This document shows, piece by piece, positions 1 through 6,978 of a DNA stretch of 10,999 nucleotides; position 1 is the first letter of the stretch, and every line of letters starts with the position of its first letter. Position numbers and translations under genes: made by a program. The notes beneath the pieces are model-generated. The model worked only from the letters and a program-made list of their open reading frames with translations, ran no database searches and was not told where the DNA came from. The stretch comes from Sphingomonadales bacterium UBA7473 (lineage in GTDB: Bacteria > Pseudomonadota > Alphaproteobacteria > Sphingomonadales > Sphingomonadaceae). Location: NCBI GenBank assembly GCA_002478575.1, contig DLOX01000291.1, positions 5,527 to 16,525 of the forward strand. Direction: 5' to 3'.

Positions 1-2
1 TT

Positions 3-356
3 TCTGACCCGACGTGCACAGCAACGCACCGTGCTCCTCTTTGCGGGAGCATGATCACGTTAGACCTCAAATTGTCGAGCGAGGGGAGGTTAGAGCAAGT
101 CGGCTTTGCGCTTTCGGCTTGTGCCTTTGGTCAAGGTTCCTCCGCGCTTTTTGCCAAGCATGCGATTGGCCTCAATAGCGGTGAATTGAGCGGCGCAGTG
201 GCGAAGATCAAAAAATGGCTTGATGGTGGCAGCGATCTGCCGTGGCCGGGGTTTGAGGATCTGGCGCCGGTTCAACCGCTTTCCGCGCGGCATGGAGCAG
301 TGCTTCTTCCTTTCGAAGCGGCTGTCAAAGCGCTTAGCTTGGTTCCCGCACAATGA
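3..356 (+). CDS. Iron-sulfur cluster scaffold, IscU/NifU N-terminal-like (5' partial)
   Basis: The reading frame is open to the left edge, so the gene starts outside the window. An ATG at 51 is probably internal, because the residues before it (…HRAPLCGS) fit the family. IscU/NifU-type proteins hold a nascent Fe-S cluster on three cysteines in the cytoplasm and pass it to apoproteins. The first site is the APLCGS stretch just before position 51; the second is SACAFGQGSSAL, like the GCGSAIAS region of IscU. The C-terminal stretch ARHGAVLLPFEAAVKAL aligns with the HCSxLAEDAI region of IscU, but the third cysteine is replaced by glycine. This matches my memory of a sphingomonad branch of the family that lacks that ligand, so the protein may be a scaffold variant or have another Fe-S role. 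Its stop overlaps the antiporter start as ATGA. The family call is from motif recall only. Confidence 0.72.
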   Translation, partial: SDPTCTATHRAPLCGSMITLDLKLSSEGRLEQVGFALSACAFGQGSSALFAKHAIGLNSGELSGAVAKIKKWLDGGSDLPWPGFEDLAPVQPLSARHGAVLLPFEAAVKALSLVPAQ

Positions 357-2095
357 ACGGGTCGATCTTAACCGAAGGCACTGTTCTGCTTGGCGCAGGC
401 CTGATTTGCGTGATGATTTTCCGCCGCTTTGGGCTGGGCGCCGTGCTTGGTTACCTCGTCGCTGGTGCGCTGATTGGGCCCTATGGCATTGGCCTTGTTG
501 GTGGCGGTGAGTCTAAGCTTGGGATCGCCGAAATTGGCATTTCGCTTCTGCTTTTCCTTGTCGGGCTTGAACTTAACCTTGCGCGGCTTTGGCGGCTGAA
601 GCGCGAGATTTTTGGCCTTGGTTTGCTCCAAGTCATTGTCTGCGGCTTGGCATTGGCAGGGGCGATCCTCGTACTGGCAGGCTTCACCTGGGGAGCCGCT
701 TTGGCGCTTGGCCTCCCGCTTGCGCTCAGTTCAACGGCGCAGGTTCTCCCAAGCTTGAAATCATCCGGTCGGATCAACACACCGTTCGGCGAGCGGGCTT
801 TCTCCATCCTGTTGTTTCAGGATCTGGCCATCGTTCCTCTGATCACCATCATTGCGGCGCTTTCCCGCGCACCAGCCGACCCAACCGCCCCTCCAGGATG
901 GATGCTCGTGATCTACACGCTTGGAGCGATCGCGGGGTTGGTTCTTGCCGGGCGTTTCATTCTCAATCCTGTTTTGAAGCTTGTCGGTCGACTGGGCGAA
1001 CGAGAGCTTTTTGTCGCCGTCGGACTCTTCACTGTCTTCGCAAGCTCGGCGTTGATGCACAGCCTTCATCTTTCAACCGCACTTGGGGCCTTCGTTGCAG
1101 GTGTGATGTTGGCCGATTCGCCATACCGGCATGAGATTGAAGCTGACATTGAGCCATTTCGCTCCATCCTGCTTGGCCTTTTCTTCATCGCGGTCGGGAT
1201 GGTGCTTGATCTCAATGCGATCATCGCCAATCCGCTCTTTGTGTTTGGGATGGCTGCGTTGGTTGTCTTCATCAAATTTGGCGTGATCGCTTTGCTTGGC
1301 CGATGGTTTGGGATGGCATGGCGACAAGCTGTGGGACTTGGATTGTTATTGAGCCAAGGCGGCGAATTTGGTTTTGTGCTCTTTGCGCAGGCCCAAGATG
1401 CGCTTCTGATTGAACCCGAAGCCGCGAGCCTTTTTGGGGCTGTGGTGACGGTCTCTATGGCAACCACGCCGTTCCTCCTCATGGCTGCACAGCGTTACGA
1501 GCAAGGTTTGGAAGTGACGGGTGAATTGCCTGATGGCCCGGAACATGCCCCTCGCGCCAATGCGATTGTCGTAGGGTTTGGGCGGTTTGGACAAGCCGTT
1601 TCTCAAATGCTGATGGGCTATGGTGTGTCTGTCACGATGATTGACATTAAGCCTGGGCAAATCGAAACTTCCGGGACGTTCGGCGCGAAAGTCTGGTACG
1701 GCGACGGACGACGCGTCGATTTGCTTCACAAAGCCGGCGCCGATGAGGCGCAGCTCATTCTCTTTTGCCAAGATGACAAGGATTTCTGTCCCAAAGACTT
1801 GGAAGCCATACAACATAGCTTCCCGCAAGCGACATTGTTCGTACGCGCCTTTGACCGTCGGCAACTGATTGCTTTCAGCGAGCTTGGGGAAGGCCAAGTG
1901 GTGAGGGAGGTCTATGAATCGGCCGTGCGCATGGGGATACAGGCACTCCAATCCCTAGGCGCCGAGCCTGACGACATCGAGGGCGTCGAGGCGGATTTCC
2001 GTGCTCGGGATAGCAAACGCTTGGCCGCCCAGATCGACACGGGCGATCTCCATGCATTGAAGGAAATTTTTTATCGACCTGCAGGCAAGTCATGA
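353..2095 (+). CDS. CPA2 family monovalent cation:proton antiporter (KefB/KefC-like) with TrkA-N domain
   Basis: A 580-residue inner-membrane antiporter expected to exchange K+ or Na+ for H+. Residues 1-380 are a hydrophobic Na+/H+ exchanger domain of about a dozen helices. It contains the family signature FGERAFSILLFQDLAIVPL with Q156-D157, the position of the conserved transport Asp, and the motif LGAFVAGVMLADSPYRHEIE. A cytosolic RCK/TrkA-N nucleotide-binding domain follows: a Rossmann glycine motif GFGRFG at 408-413 and an acidic residue D431 (MIDIKP) at the end of the second strand, consistent with NAD(H) or nucleotide control. The length and domain order match KefB, KefC and YbaL. Glutathione gating, known for KefC, cannot be inferred here, so I give no symbol. 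The start overlaps the previous stop (ATGA at 353-356) and the stop overlaps the DUF423 start (ATGA at 2092-2095), which suggests translational coupling. Confidence 0.93.
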   Translation: MNGSILTEGTVLLGAGLICVMIFRRFGLGAVLGYLVAGALIGPYGIGLVGGGESKLGIAEIGISLLLFLVGLELNLARLWRLKREIFGLGLLQVIVCGLALAGAILVLAGFTWGAALALGLPLALSSTAQVLPSLKSSGRINTPFGERAFSILLFQDLAIVPLITIIAALSRAPADPTAPPGWMLVIYTLGAIAGLVLAGRFILNPVLKLVGRLGERELFVAVGLFTVFASSALMHSLHLSTALGAFVAGVMLADSPYRHEIEADIEPFRSILLGLFFIAVGMVLDLNAIIANPLFVFGMAALVVFIKFGVIALLGRWFGMAWRQAVGLGLLLSQGGEFGFVLFAQAQDALLIEPEAASLFGAVVTVSMATTPFLLMAAQRYEQGLEVTGELPDGPEHAPRANAIVVGFGRFGQAVSQMLMGYGVSVTMIDIKPGQIETSGTFGAKVWYGDGRRVDLLHKAGADEAQLILFCQDDKDFCPKDLEAIQHSFPQATLFVRAFDRRQLIAFSELGEGQVVREVYESAVRMGIQALQSLGAEPDDIEGVEADFRARDSKRLAAQIDTGDLHALKEIFYRPAGKS

Positions 2096-2418
2096 TCCGC
2101 ATCTTGGCAGCGCTCAGCATGGCTTTGGCGATAGCGGCAGGGGCCTTTGGTGCTCATGGAGCATCGGGAAAAGCGACCGAATATCTGGATACTGGGTCGC
2201 TCTATCAAATGGTCCACGGATTGGCGTTACTGATTGTAGCCGATTTGAATCGCAAAGCAGCTTGGCTACTGTTCGCAGGCACCAGCATTTTTTCTGGCAC
2301 GCTCTATTTAATGGCGATGGGCCTGCCGCGATGGCTTGGCGCGATCACGCCGATTGGCGGGGTCTTGATGATCGCAGGGTGGATTTGGATTGCTGCTTTA
2401 TTCCGCAGCGGCGACTGA
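2092..2418 (+). CDS. DUF423 family small membrane protein (YgdD-like)
   Basis: A 108-residue inner-membrane protein with about four predicted helices. Signature stretches of DUF423 are visible in order: GAFGAHG near residues 18-24, a YQMVHGLALL segment, FSGTLYLMA, and the ITPIGGVLMIAGW segment near the C-terminus. The molecular function of this family is unknown; E. coli YgdD is the usual reference. The start ATG at 2092 is embedded in the antiporter stop, so it is probably translated from the same mRNA, with re-initiation. Its last 21 bp (2398-2418) overlap the 3' end of aroB on the other strand, so the two operons end inside each other and no terminator fits between them. The family assignment is firm; the role is not. 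Confidence 0.9.
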   Translation: MIRILAALSMALAIAAGAFGAHGASGKATEYLDTGSLYQMVHGLALLIVADLNRKAAWLLFAGTSIFSGTLYLMAMGLPRWLGAITPIGGVLMIAGWIWIAALFRSGD

Positions 2419-3507
2419 ATTCAAATAAGCTGCAACATCAGATAGCGCTATGCCGCGCTCGACACGCGCATCGCCAATCGCATGTGGCAAAATGAACGGC
2501 AAAACCCCGCCACTCATTTTCTTGTCATGAAGCATGTGCGCGACCAGCGCTTCGCCAGAAGCTGATACATGGGCAGACCGCAACCCATAGGGCAACCCAG
2601 CAGACTTGAGGTGAGCACTCACACGCTCAGCCTCTTGGCCAGCGCACAGCCCCTTTGTCGCCGCAAAGCCAAAGGCCAGAGCCATTCCCGCAGCCACCGC
2701 CTCGCCATGGAGTAGCTTGTTTGAAAAGCCCGTGTCGGCCTCTAATGCATGGCCGAATGTATGACCTAGGTTGAGCAAAGCGCGTTTGTCTTCCGTCTCC
2801 CGCTCATCCGCTGCGACAATGGCTGCCTTTGCCTGAACGCTTTTGGAGATGGCATAGATTTGCGCCTCTCTATTTCCCGCCAGCAGGGCTATTGCGTTTG
2901 CTTCGCACCATTCGAAAAATTCAAAATCGCCAAGCAGGCCATATTTGACGACTTCGGCATAACCAGCGGACATCTCGCGCGCAGGAAGTGAATCCAAAAC
3001 TTCCGGATCGATGATGACCAACGAAGGCTGATAAAATTGGCCGACAAGATTCTTTCCTGCCTTCGTATTGATCGCTGTTTTCCCGCCGACCGAAGAATCG
3101 ACCTGTGCCAAGAGGCTGGTTGGAACTTGAATGAAACCGCACCCGCGTTTGACCATTGAAGCCGCGAACCCAACCAAATCGCCAATCACGCCGCCGCCAA
3201 GCGCAATCACATGATCTGATCGCTCAACGCCCAACGCCAGCAATCGGTCTACCAGCGCTTCTAGCTGTGACCAGCTCTTGGTCGATTCGCCTGCAGGCAA
3301 CACAATATATTCGGGTTGAATACCCGCACTCTGAAGGCCCGCTGTTACGACACCCTTCAACGCCAAATGAACGTTGGTGTCTGTAATGACGATAGCCCGT
3401 TCGCCGCGAATGAACGGCGTCACCAGATCACCAATCTTGGCGATGCAGCCAGTTTCAATCACTATGTCATAGCTGCGATTGCCGAGGCTGACGGGAACAA
3501 TGGTCAT
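2398..3507 (-). CDS. aroB: 3-dehydroquinate synthase
   Basis: Converts DAHP to 3-dehydroquinate, the second step of the shikimate pathway, in the cytoplasm, with NAD+ and a divalent metal. At 369 residues it has normal length. The NAD-binding stretch GGGVIGDLVGF lies at about 104-114, followed by the conserved PTSLLAQVDSSVGGKTAIN (129-147). The metal ligands match the known Glu/His/His set: E185 in AGYAEVVKYG, H249 in NLGHTFGHALE, and H267 in LLHGEAVAAGM. The ATG at 3505-3507 overlaps the aroK stop (ATGA), a standard aroK-aroB pair with likely translational coupling. The final 21 bp overlap the DUF423 gene coming from the other side. All key residues are present, so the enzyme should be active. 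Confidence 0.98.
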   Translation of the reverse strand: MTIVPVSLGNRSYDIVIETGCIAKIGDLVTPFIRGERAIVITDTNVHLALKGVVTAGLQSAGIQPEYIVLPAGESTKSWSQLEALVDRLLALGVERSDHVIALGGGVIGDLVGFAASMVKRGCGFIQVPTSLLAQVDSSVGGKTAINTKAGKNLVGQFYQPSLVIIDPEVLDSLPAREMSAGYAEVVKYGLLGDFEFFEWCEANAIALLAGNREAQIYAISKSVQAKAAIVAADERETEDKRALLNLGHTFGHALEADTGFSNKLLHGEAVAAGMALAFGFAATKGLCAGQEAERVSAHLKSAGLPYGLRSAHVSASGEALVAHMLHDKKMSGGVLPFILPHAIGDARVERGIALSDVAAYLNSVAAAE

Positions 3508-4043
3508 TGAAGCGCTTTCAAAATGGAATCGACCGTGGCTTCATGGGGAAGCGATTGGCTTTTCACATGAATTGGCGCGAGCGCGTAAATTGGATTGCGA
3601 ACAGCAGCAAGCTCTTGCAACACGGTTCGGGCATCTTTGCCTCTCAACAATGGTCTATTGTCCTTACGAGCGACCCTGTCAGCAAGAACTGCCAGATCTG
3701 CATCGAGCCAAACCGTGATCGCTTTTTCGAGCATCAGGGCGCGGGTTTCATCATTGATGAAAGCGCCCCCGCCTGTAGCGATAATCTTAGGCTGGCCATC
3801 GATGAGTCGAGCAATCACGCGGCGCTCACCGTCCCGAAAATGGGGTTCGCCAAATTTTTCGAATATCTCTGGGATAGACATGTCTGCAGCGAGCTCGATC
3901 TCTGTATCGGCATCAACAAAGGGCAAAGAAAGCCGCGTTGCCAGACGTTTACCAATAGTCGATTTGCCAACGCCCATTAGCCCGACAAGCATCAAAGGCT
4001 TGTTGATCTTCGGCAGACGATGGTTATTCCCCGCTTCACTCAC
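3504..4043 (-). CDS. aroK: Shikimate kinase (GTG start)
   Basis: Phosphorylates shikimate at the 3-hydroxyl with ATP, the fifth step of the shikimate pathway. The 179-residue protein has a Walker A loop GLMGVGKS at 21-28, the shikimate-binding DADTEIE region at 44-50, a substrate-binding arginine near R70 (PHFRDGERR), the GGG loop at 91-93, the lid motif RPLLRG at 130-135, and the VRNPIY arginine at about 149. The start is GTG at 4041-4043: there is no ATG before M18, which would cut off the strand leading into the P-loop. No Shine-Dalgarno sequence precedes the GTG. Instead a -35/-10 pair lies directly upstream, so the mRNA may be leaderless (see the promoter entry). The gene could equally be called aroL; the aroK-aroB pairing favours aroK. 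Confidence 0.97.
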   Translation of the reverse strand: MSEAGNNHRLPKINKPLMLVGLMGVGKSTIGKRLATRLSLPFVDADTEIELAADMSIPEIFEKFGEPHFRDGERRVIARLIDGQPKIIATGGGAFINDETRALMLEKAITVWLDADLAVLADRVARKDNRPLLRGKDARTVLQELAAVRNPIYALAPIHVKSQSLPHEATVDSILKALQ

Positions 4044-4050
4044 AGCGGGG
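4029..4050. repeat. 7-bp inverted repeat framing the aroK start codon
   Basis: CCCCGCT (4029-4035) and AGCGGGG (4044-4050) are perfect inverted copies around an 8-nt loop. The loop holds the GTG start codon of aroK (4041-4043, minus strand). In RNA from an upstream start this would place the initiator codon in the hairpin loop; in a leaderless RNA the 5' arm would be missing and the hairpin could not form. It may also be a DNA operator or chance. Confidence 0.5.
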
Positions 4051-4079
4051 GCTATACACAGACCCTATGCTTCGGGCAA
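4051..4079 (-). promoter_or_regulatory. Candidate aroK-aroB promoter, possibly giving a leaderless mRNA
   Basis: Read on the minus strand, TTGCCC (4079-4074) and TATAGC (4056-4051) are separated by exactly 17 nt, a sigma70-like arrangement. Only 7 nt (CCCCGCT) lie between the -10 hexamer and the GTG start codon of aroK, so the expected transcription start falls on or within a base or two of the G of GTG. That fits the absence of a Shine-Dalgarno sequence. This is a pattern match and has not been tested. Confidence 0.55.
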
Positions 4080-4114
4080 AAGGGAAGAATGAAATTTAGG
4101 ATCGACCTTTAACG

Positions 4115-4246
4115 ATGGGCAAAGCTCTAAAACTGATTGTTGCGCTGGCGCTTGTCGTGGGTGTTTTGTATTTGCTGCAAATGCGGGTGACAAACCAACC
4201 GATGGTGAAAACTGAAAAGCCTGTGAGTGAAGATGCGCTTCGTTAA
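4115..4246 (+). CDS. Small single-span membrane peptide, function unknown
   Basis: An ATG at 4115 opens 43 codons to TAA at 4244-4246. The peptide starts MGKALK, then has a hydrophobic stretch LIVALALVVGVLYLLQM at about residues 7-23, then a polar tail ending SEDALR. This is one signal-anchor helix with a short exposed tail. A weak AGGA lies about 13 nt upstream of the ATG, so the ribosome site is not convincing. The gene overlaps the start of the 614-aa protein by 14 or 20 nt, depending on which start that gene uses, in a different frame, which suggests co-translation of two envelope proteins. It is first in the plus-strand operon, divergent from aroK with a 71-bp gap. I do not recognise the family; it could be a chance reading frame, although its composition looks like a real membrane peptide. 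Confidence 0.5.
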   Translation: MGKALKLIVALALVVGVLYLLQMRVTNQPMVKTEKPVSEDALR

Positions 4247-6071
4247 ATTGACCAAAGGGAAGATGTTGCTTGGCGCCGCTGTGCTGGCGCTCGCGGTTCC
4301 TGTGATCGGTCAGGATTCGCCGGAATCCTTACTTCCGCCTGGCTTTGGCGATCCTGTGGAAGAAACGAAGCCAGCGCCAAGCCCTCCACGTTCTGGTGAT
4401 GGCCCAAGCAGCCCGCGGCTTGATCCCGTTGATCCGGGCAGTCTTGATCGAGAGCCAAGTTCGCCAAGAAGTGGGAGCTCCACAGATGCTTCTGGCACTA
4501 GCGATGCAGTAGACGGTGAGGACAAGGAAGGGGAAGAAGAAGGCGAGGATGCAGCCTTTGTTCTGCCTGACCTTCCCGCGCAAGCACGGCGATCAACCGC
4601 CCAAGTCGGCGTATTGGCCGCCGACGATGGCGATATGGGCGCGGCGGCCTTTGGCTCTTCAAACGGTCCTTATCTTTCATATCTTTTGAAAAGCGTCCAA
4701 GCGCCCATCGCGTCGCGTTGGGCTTCTATTTCGTTGCGCAGGGCACTTTTGTCGCGCGTCGATACGCCCGCTGCAACCAGTGGCTCAACGTTCGCCGCTG
4801 ACCGCGCTTGGCTTTTGCTGAGGATGGGTGAAGCGGATGCGGCTCGCATGCTCATCCAAGCCGTTGACCCCGATCAATATGATGATTGGTCCAAGACTAT
4901 TGCGATGCAAGCCGGCCTTGCGACAGCCGACCCAGCTGCCATCTGCCCCGCGGCAGAGGGACATCCCCTTGCCGGAAAAGACGGTCAATGGATGCTTTCG
5001 CGTGCGATATGTTCGGCATTTTCCGGCGAAACCTCATTGGCAGGCGCTTTGGTTGATCAAGCCCAAGACAGCGGCAGGGCACGTGGTATTGACGCTTTGC
5101 TCGCTGAAAAAGTGGTTGGTGCGGCCAGCAATGCGCGCCGGTCCGTGAAAATCGAATGGGAAAATGTTGATCGCTTGACGGCGTGGCGCTTTGGCCTTGC
5201 AACCGCAACGGCACTTAAGATTCCTGACCCGTTGCTTGCAACGGCTGGCCCGCAGCTTCGTGCCTGGCGCGCGCGTGCGCCGCTTTTGCCGGTCCAAGAT
5301 CGCACTGCTGACGTTGAATATGCGACAGCAATGGGCGTGTTTTCGAGCGCAGCGCTTGTTGATCATTATGGCCAATTGGCGGAACTTGCGGAGCAGTCTG
5401 GAAATGCAGCGCCGCCCCAGGTTGAGGCTGTGTCGAATGCTTTTGGTGCGGCAAATGATGCGGAGCGGGCAAATGCGATCTCCGCGCTTTGGTCCACGCC
5501 GGATCAAAATGAGCAGCTGGCCTATGCTCGGTTGGTGGCAATGGCACGCGCTGCTGCAATGGTCGCTCCGGCAGCTTCAGTCGATTTGGATCCTCTTGTG
5601 GCGGCGATGCTTTCTGCGGGTTTAGACGTTCAGGCGGCGCGCTGGCAAAAGCAGGCTGATGAAGGCGGCTTGGCATGGGGCATTCTTGCGGTTGGCAGCC
5701 CCGCAAAGCCCGGTTCGATCAGTGCGTCGTCGGTGAGCGGCTTTGACGCTGGGCGAACAGAAAAGCGCGCGCAATTTCTTCTTGCTGGGCTGGCAGGGCT
5801 GGGCCGCCTGTCGCCTGACTTAGCTTCATCGCTTGCCGAGGATATGGATGTGCCTTTGGGGCGCGTTACGCGGTGGACGAAGGCCATTGATCGCGCAGCA
5901 AAGGCGAGAGAGCCGGGCACTGTGGCGGTGCTTGCCGCGCTGGGCCTTCAATCTGACGACTGGAATGGTGTTTCTGCAGCGAATCTCTATCATGTGATCG
6001 CAGCCTATCGAGCTGTCGGCATGGAGGCAGAGGCGCGGATGATTGCGGCAGAGGCCGTGACGCGCGGTTGA
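4227..6071 (+). CDS. Secreted or periplasmic alpha-helical protein of unknown function (614 aa)
   Basis: I do not recognise a named family. The start is GTG at 4227; ATG at 4233, two codons in, is equally possible, and neither has a good Shine-Dalgarno. Residues 1-29 look like a signal peptide: basic KLTKGK, then LLGAAVLALAVPVIG, with likely cleavage before QDSPES. Residues 31-82 are Pro/Ser-rich, with the element PSSPR twice (about 60-64 and 77-81). Residues 95-109 are strongly acidic (Asp/Glu-rich). From about 110 to the end the protein is Ala/Leu-rich and helical with no further membrane span, resembling a TPR-like or alpha-solenoid fold, though I see no clear TPR consensus. There are only two cysteines, C240 and C262, a plausible disulfide in the periplasm. 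It sits between a 43-aa membrane peptide and xerD; the stop is 7 bp before the xerD start. An envelope scaffold role is a guess. Confidence 0.8.
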   Translation: MKMRFVKLTKGKMLLGAAVLALAVPVIGQDSPESLLPPGFGDPVEETKPAPSPPRSGDGPSSPRLDPVDPGSLDREPSSPRSGSSTDASGTSDAVDGEDKEGEEEGEDAAFVLPDLPAQARRSTAQVGVLAADDGDMGAAAFGSSNGPYLSYLLKSVQAPIASRWASISLRRALLSRVDTPAATSGSTFAADRAWLLLRMGEADAARMLIQAVDPDQYDDWSKTIAMQAGLATADPAAICPAAEGHPLAGKDGQWMLSRAICSAFSGETSLAGALVDQAQDSGRARGIDALLAEKVVGAASNARRSVKIEWENVDRLTAWRFGLATATALKIPDPLLATAGPQLRAWRARAPLLPVQDRTADVEYATAMGVFSSAALVDHYGQLAELAEQSGNAAPPQVEAVSNAFGAANDAERANAISALWSTPDQNEQLAYARLVAMARAAAMVAPAASVDLDPLVAAMLSAGLDVQAARWQKQADEGGLAWGILAVGSPAKPGSISASSVSGFDAGRTEKRAQFLLAGLAGLGRLSPDLASSLAEDMDVPLGRVTRWTKAIDRAAKAREPGTVAVLAALGLQSDDWNGVSAANLYHVIAAYRAVGMEAEARMIAAEAVTRG

Positions 6072-6077
6072 TCCGCG
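6063..6077 (+). repeat. Short hairpin over the 614-aa gene stop, just before xerD
   Basis: CGCGG (6063-6067) and CCGCG (6073-6077) can pair around the loop TTGAT, which contains the TGA stop (6069-6071). The hairpin ends one base before the xerD ATG at 6079. No Shine-Dalgarno is visible for xerD, so translation of xerD may depend on ribosomes finishing the upstream gene. The stem is only 5 bp and could be chance. Confidence 0.35.
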
Positions 6078-6078
6078 T

Positions 6079-6969
6079 ATGATACAATCTGACCTGCCAT
6101 TGATCGAACGCTTTCTGGAAATGATGGCGGCGGAGCGCGGGGCCGCTAAGAACACGCTGCTGGCCTATCGCTCTGATTTAGTTGCAGCTGACTTGATCCT
6201 CGACTGCCGATTATCAGAGGCAACGACATCTGATCTCGAATCTCTTAACGATCATTGGTCAGAGCTTGAACGGTCCAGCCAATCGCGCAAGTCGTCTACT
6301 CTGCGGCGTTATTTTTCGTTTCTTGAAGAAGAGGGGTTTCGGGCGGATGATCCGTCTGGGGCCTTGTCGAGGCCGGGTAAAAGCCGAAGACTGCCGAAAA
6401 CCCTGACGGTTGAAGACATCAGCGCCATGATTTCCGCAGCGAATGAAATCATCAATGATGCTGATCGTGCCAGGATGGTTGCGCTCCTTGAGCTGCTCTA
6501 CGGCTCGGGCCTTCGCGCGACAGAGTTGGTTTCTTTGCCGGTTCGTGCTTTTTCCGCAGATCGACCCTTTCTGATCATTGCGGGCAAAGGGGGCAAAGAG
6601 CGGCTGGTTCCTTTGTCCGACAAGGCGCGGGCCGCAGTGCAAGCCTGGCTTCCTTTCAAACCAGCTGGAAGCCCCTGGCTTTTCCCATCGCGCGTGGGCC
6701 ATGTTAGCCGCATCCGACTTTTCCAAATGATCAAGGACATTGCAGGGAAAGCGGGGCTTGATCCCGATCGCGTAAGTCCGCACGTGCTTCGGCATGCCTT
6801 TGCAACGCACTTACTGGAAGGCGGAGCAGACTTAAGGGCGCTCCAGACGCTTTTGGGCCATGCTGATATCAGCACCACGGAAATCTACACTCATGTCGAC
6901 TCCAAACGCTTGGTAGAACTTGTTAATCGAGCCCATCCACTCGTTGACGTGAAGGGCGGTCGGGACTAA
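6079..6969 (+). CDS. xerD: Site-specific tyrosine recombinase, XerD type
   Basis: XerD acts with XerC at the chromosomal dif site to resolve chromosome dimers before division. The 296-residue length matches E. coli XerD (298). The N-terminal SAM-like core-binding domain spans about 1-95 (IERFLEMMAAERGAAKNTLLAYRSDL). The catalytic domain follows, with all expected residues: R146 in YGSGLRATEL, the beta-hairpin lysine in GKGGKERLVPL (168-178), H235 and R238 in SPHVLRHAFATHL, H261 in LLGHADISTTEIYTH, and the nucleophile Y270. The gene sits 7 bp after the 614-aa gene and 9 bp before accA, inside a housekeeping operon, with no att-like repeats or phage genes, so it is a chromosomal Xer protein and not a mobile integrase. 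XerC cannot be strictly excluded without a tree; length and context favour XerD. Confidence 0.9.
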   Translation: MIQSDLPLIERFLEMMAAERGAAKNTLLAYRSDLVAADLILDCRLSEATTSDLESLNDHWSELERSSQSRKSSTLRRYFSFLEEEGFRADDPSGALSRPGKSRRLPKTLTVEDISAMISAANEIINDADRARMVALLELLYGSGLRATELVSLPVRAFSADRPFLIIAGKGGKERLVPLSDKARAAVQAWLPFKPAGSPWLFPSRVGHVSRIRLFQMIKDIAGKAGLDPDRVSPHVLRHAFATHLLEGGADLRALQTLLGHADISTTEIYTHVDSKRLVELVNRAHPLVDVKGGRD

Positions 6970-6974
6970 CCGCC
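6955..6974 (+). repeat. 6-bp hairpin over the xerD stop and accA leader
   Basis: GGCGGT (6955-6960) and ACCGCC (6969-6974) are perfect inverted copies around the loop CGGGACTA. The structure covers the xerD stop codon TAA (6967-6969) and ends 4 nt before the accA ATG (6979), where a Shine-Dalgarno would normally be. None is visible there. It could couple accA translation to xerD, since a terminating ribosome would open the stem. Confidence 0.4.
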
Positions 6975-6978
6975 AGCC

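Noticed and set aside
1346..1951. 201-codon open frame on the minus strand
   Set aside because: It lies wholly antisense to the antiporter gene, whose protein motifs are clear; it has no family-like features and is a shadow of that gene's codon pattern.
6259..6810. 183-codon open frame on the minus strand
   Set aside because: Antisense to xerD, which carries all catalytic residues; the translated composition is rich in Arg, Pro and Gly as expected for a shadow.
6079..6969. Tyrosine recombinase as a sign of an integrated element
   Set aside because: Length and motifs are those of chromosomal XerD, neighbours are housekeeping genes, and I see no flanking tRNA or direct repeats.
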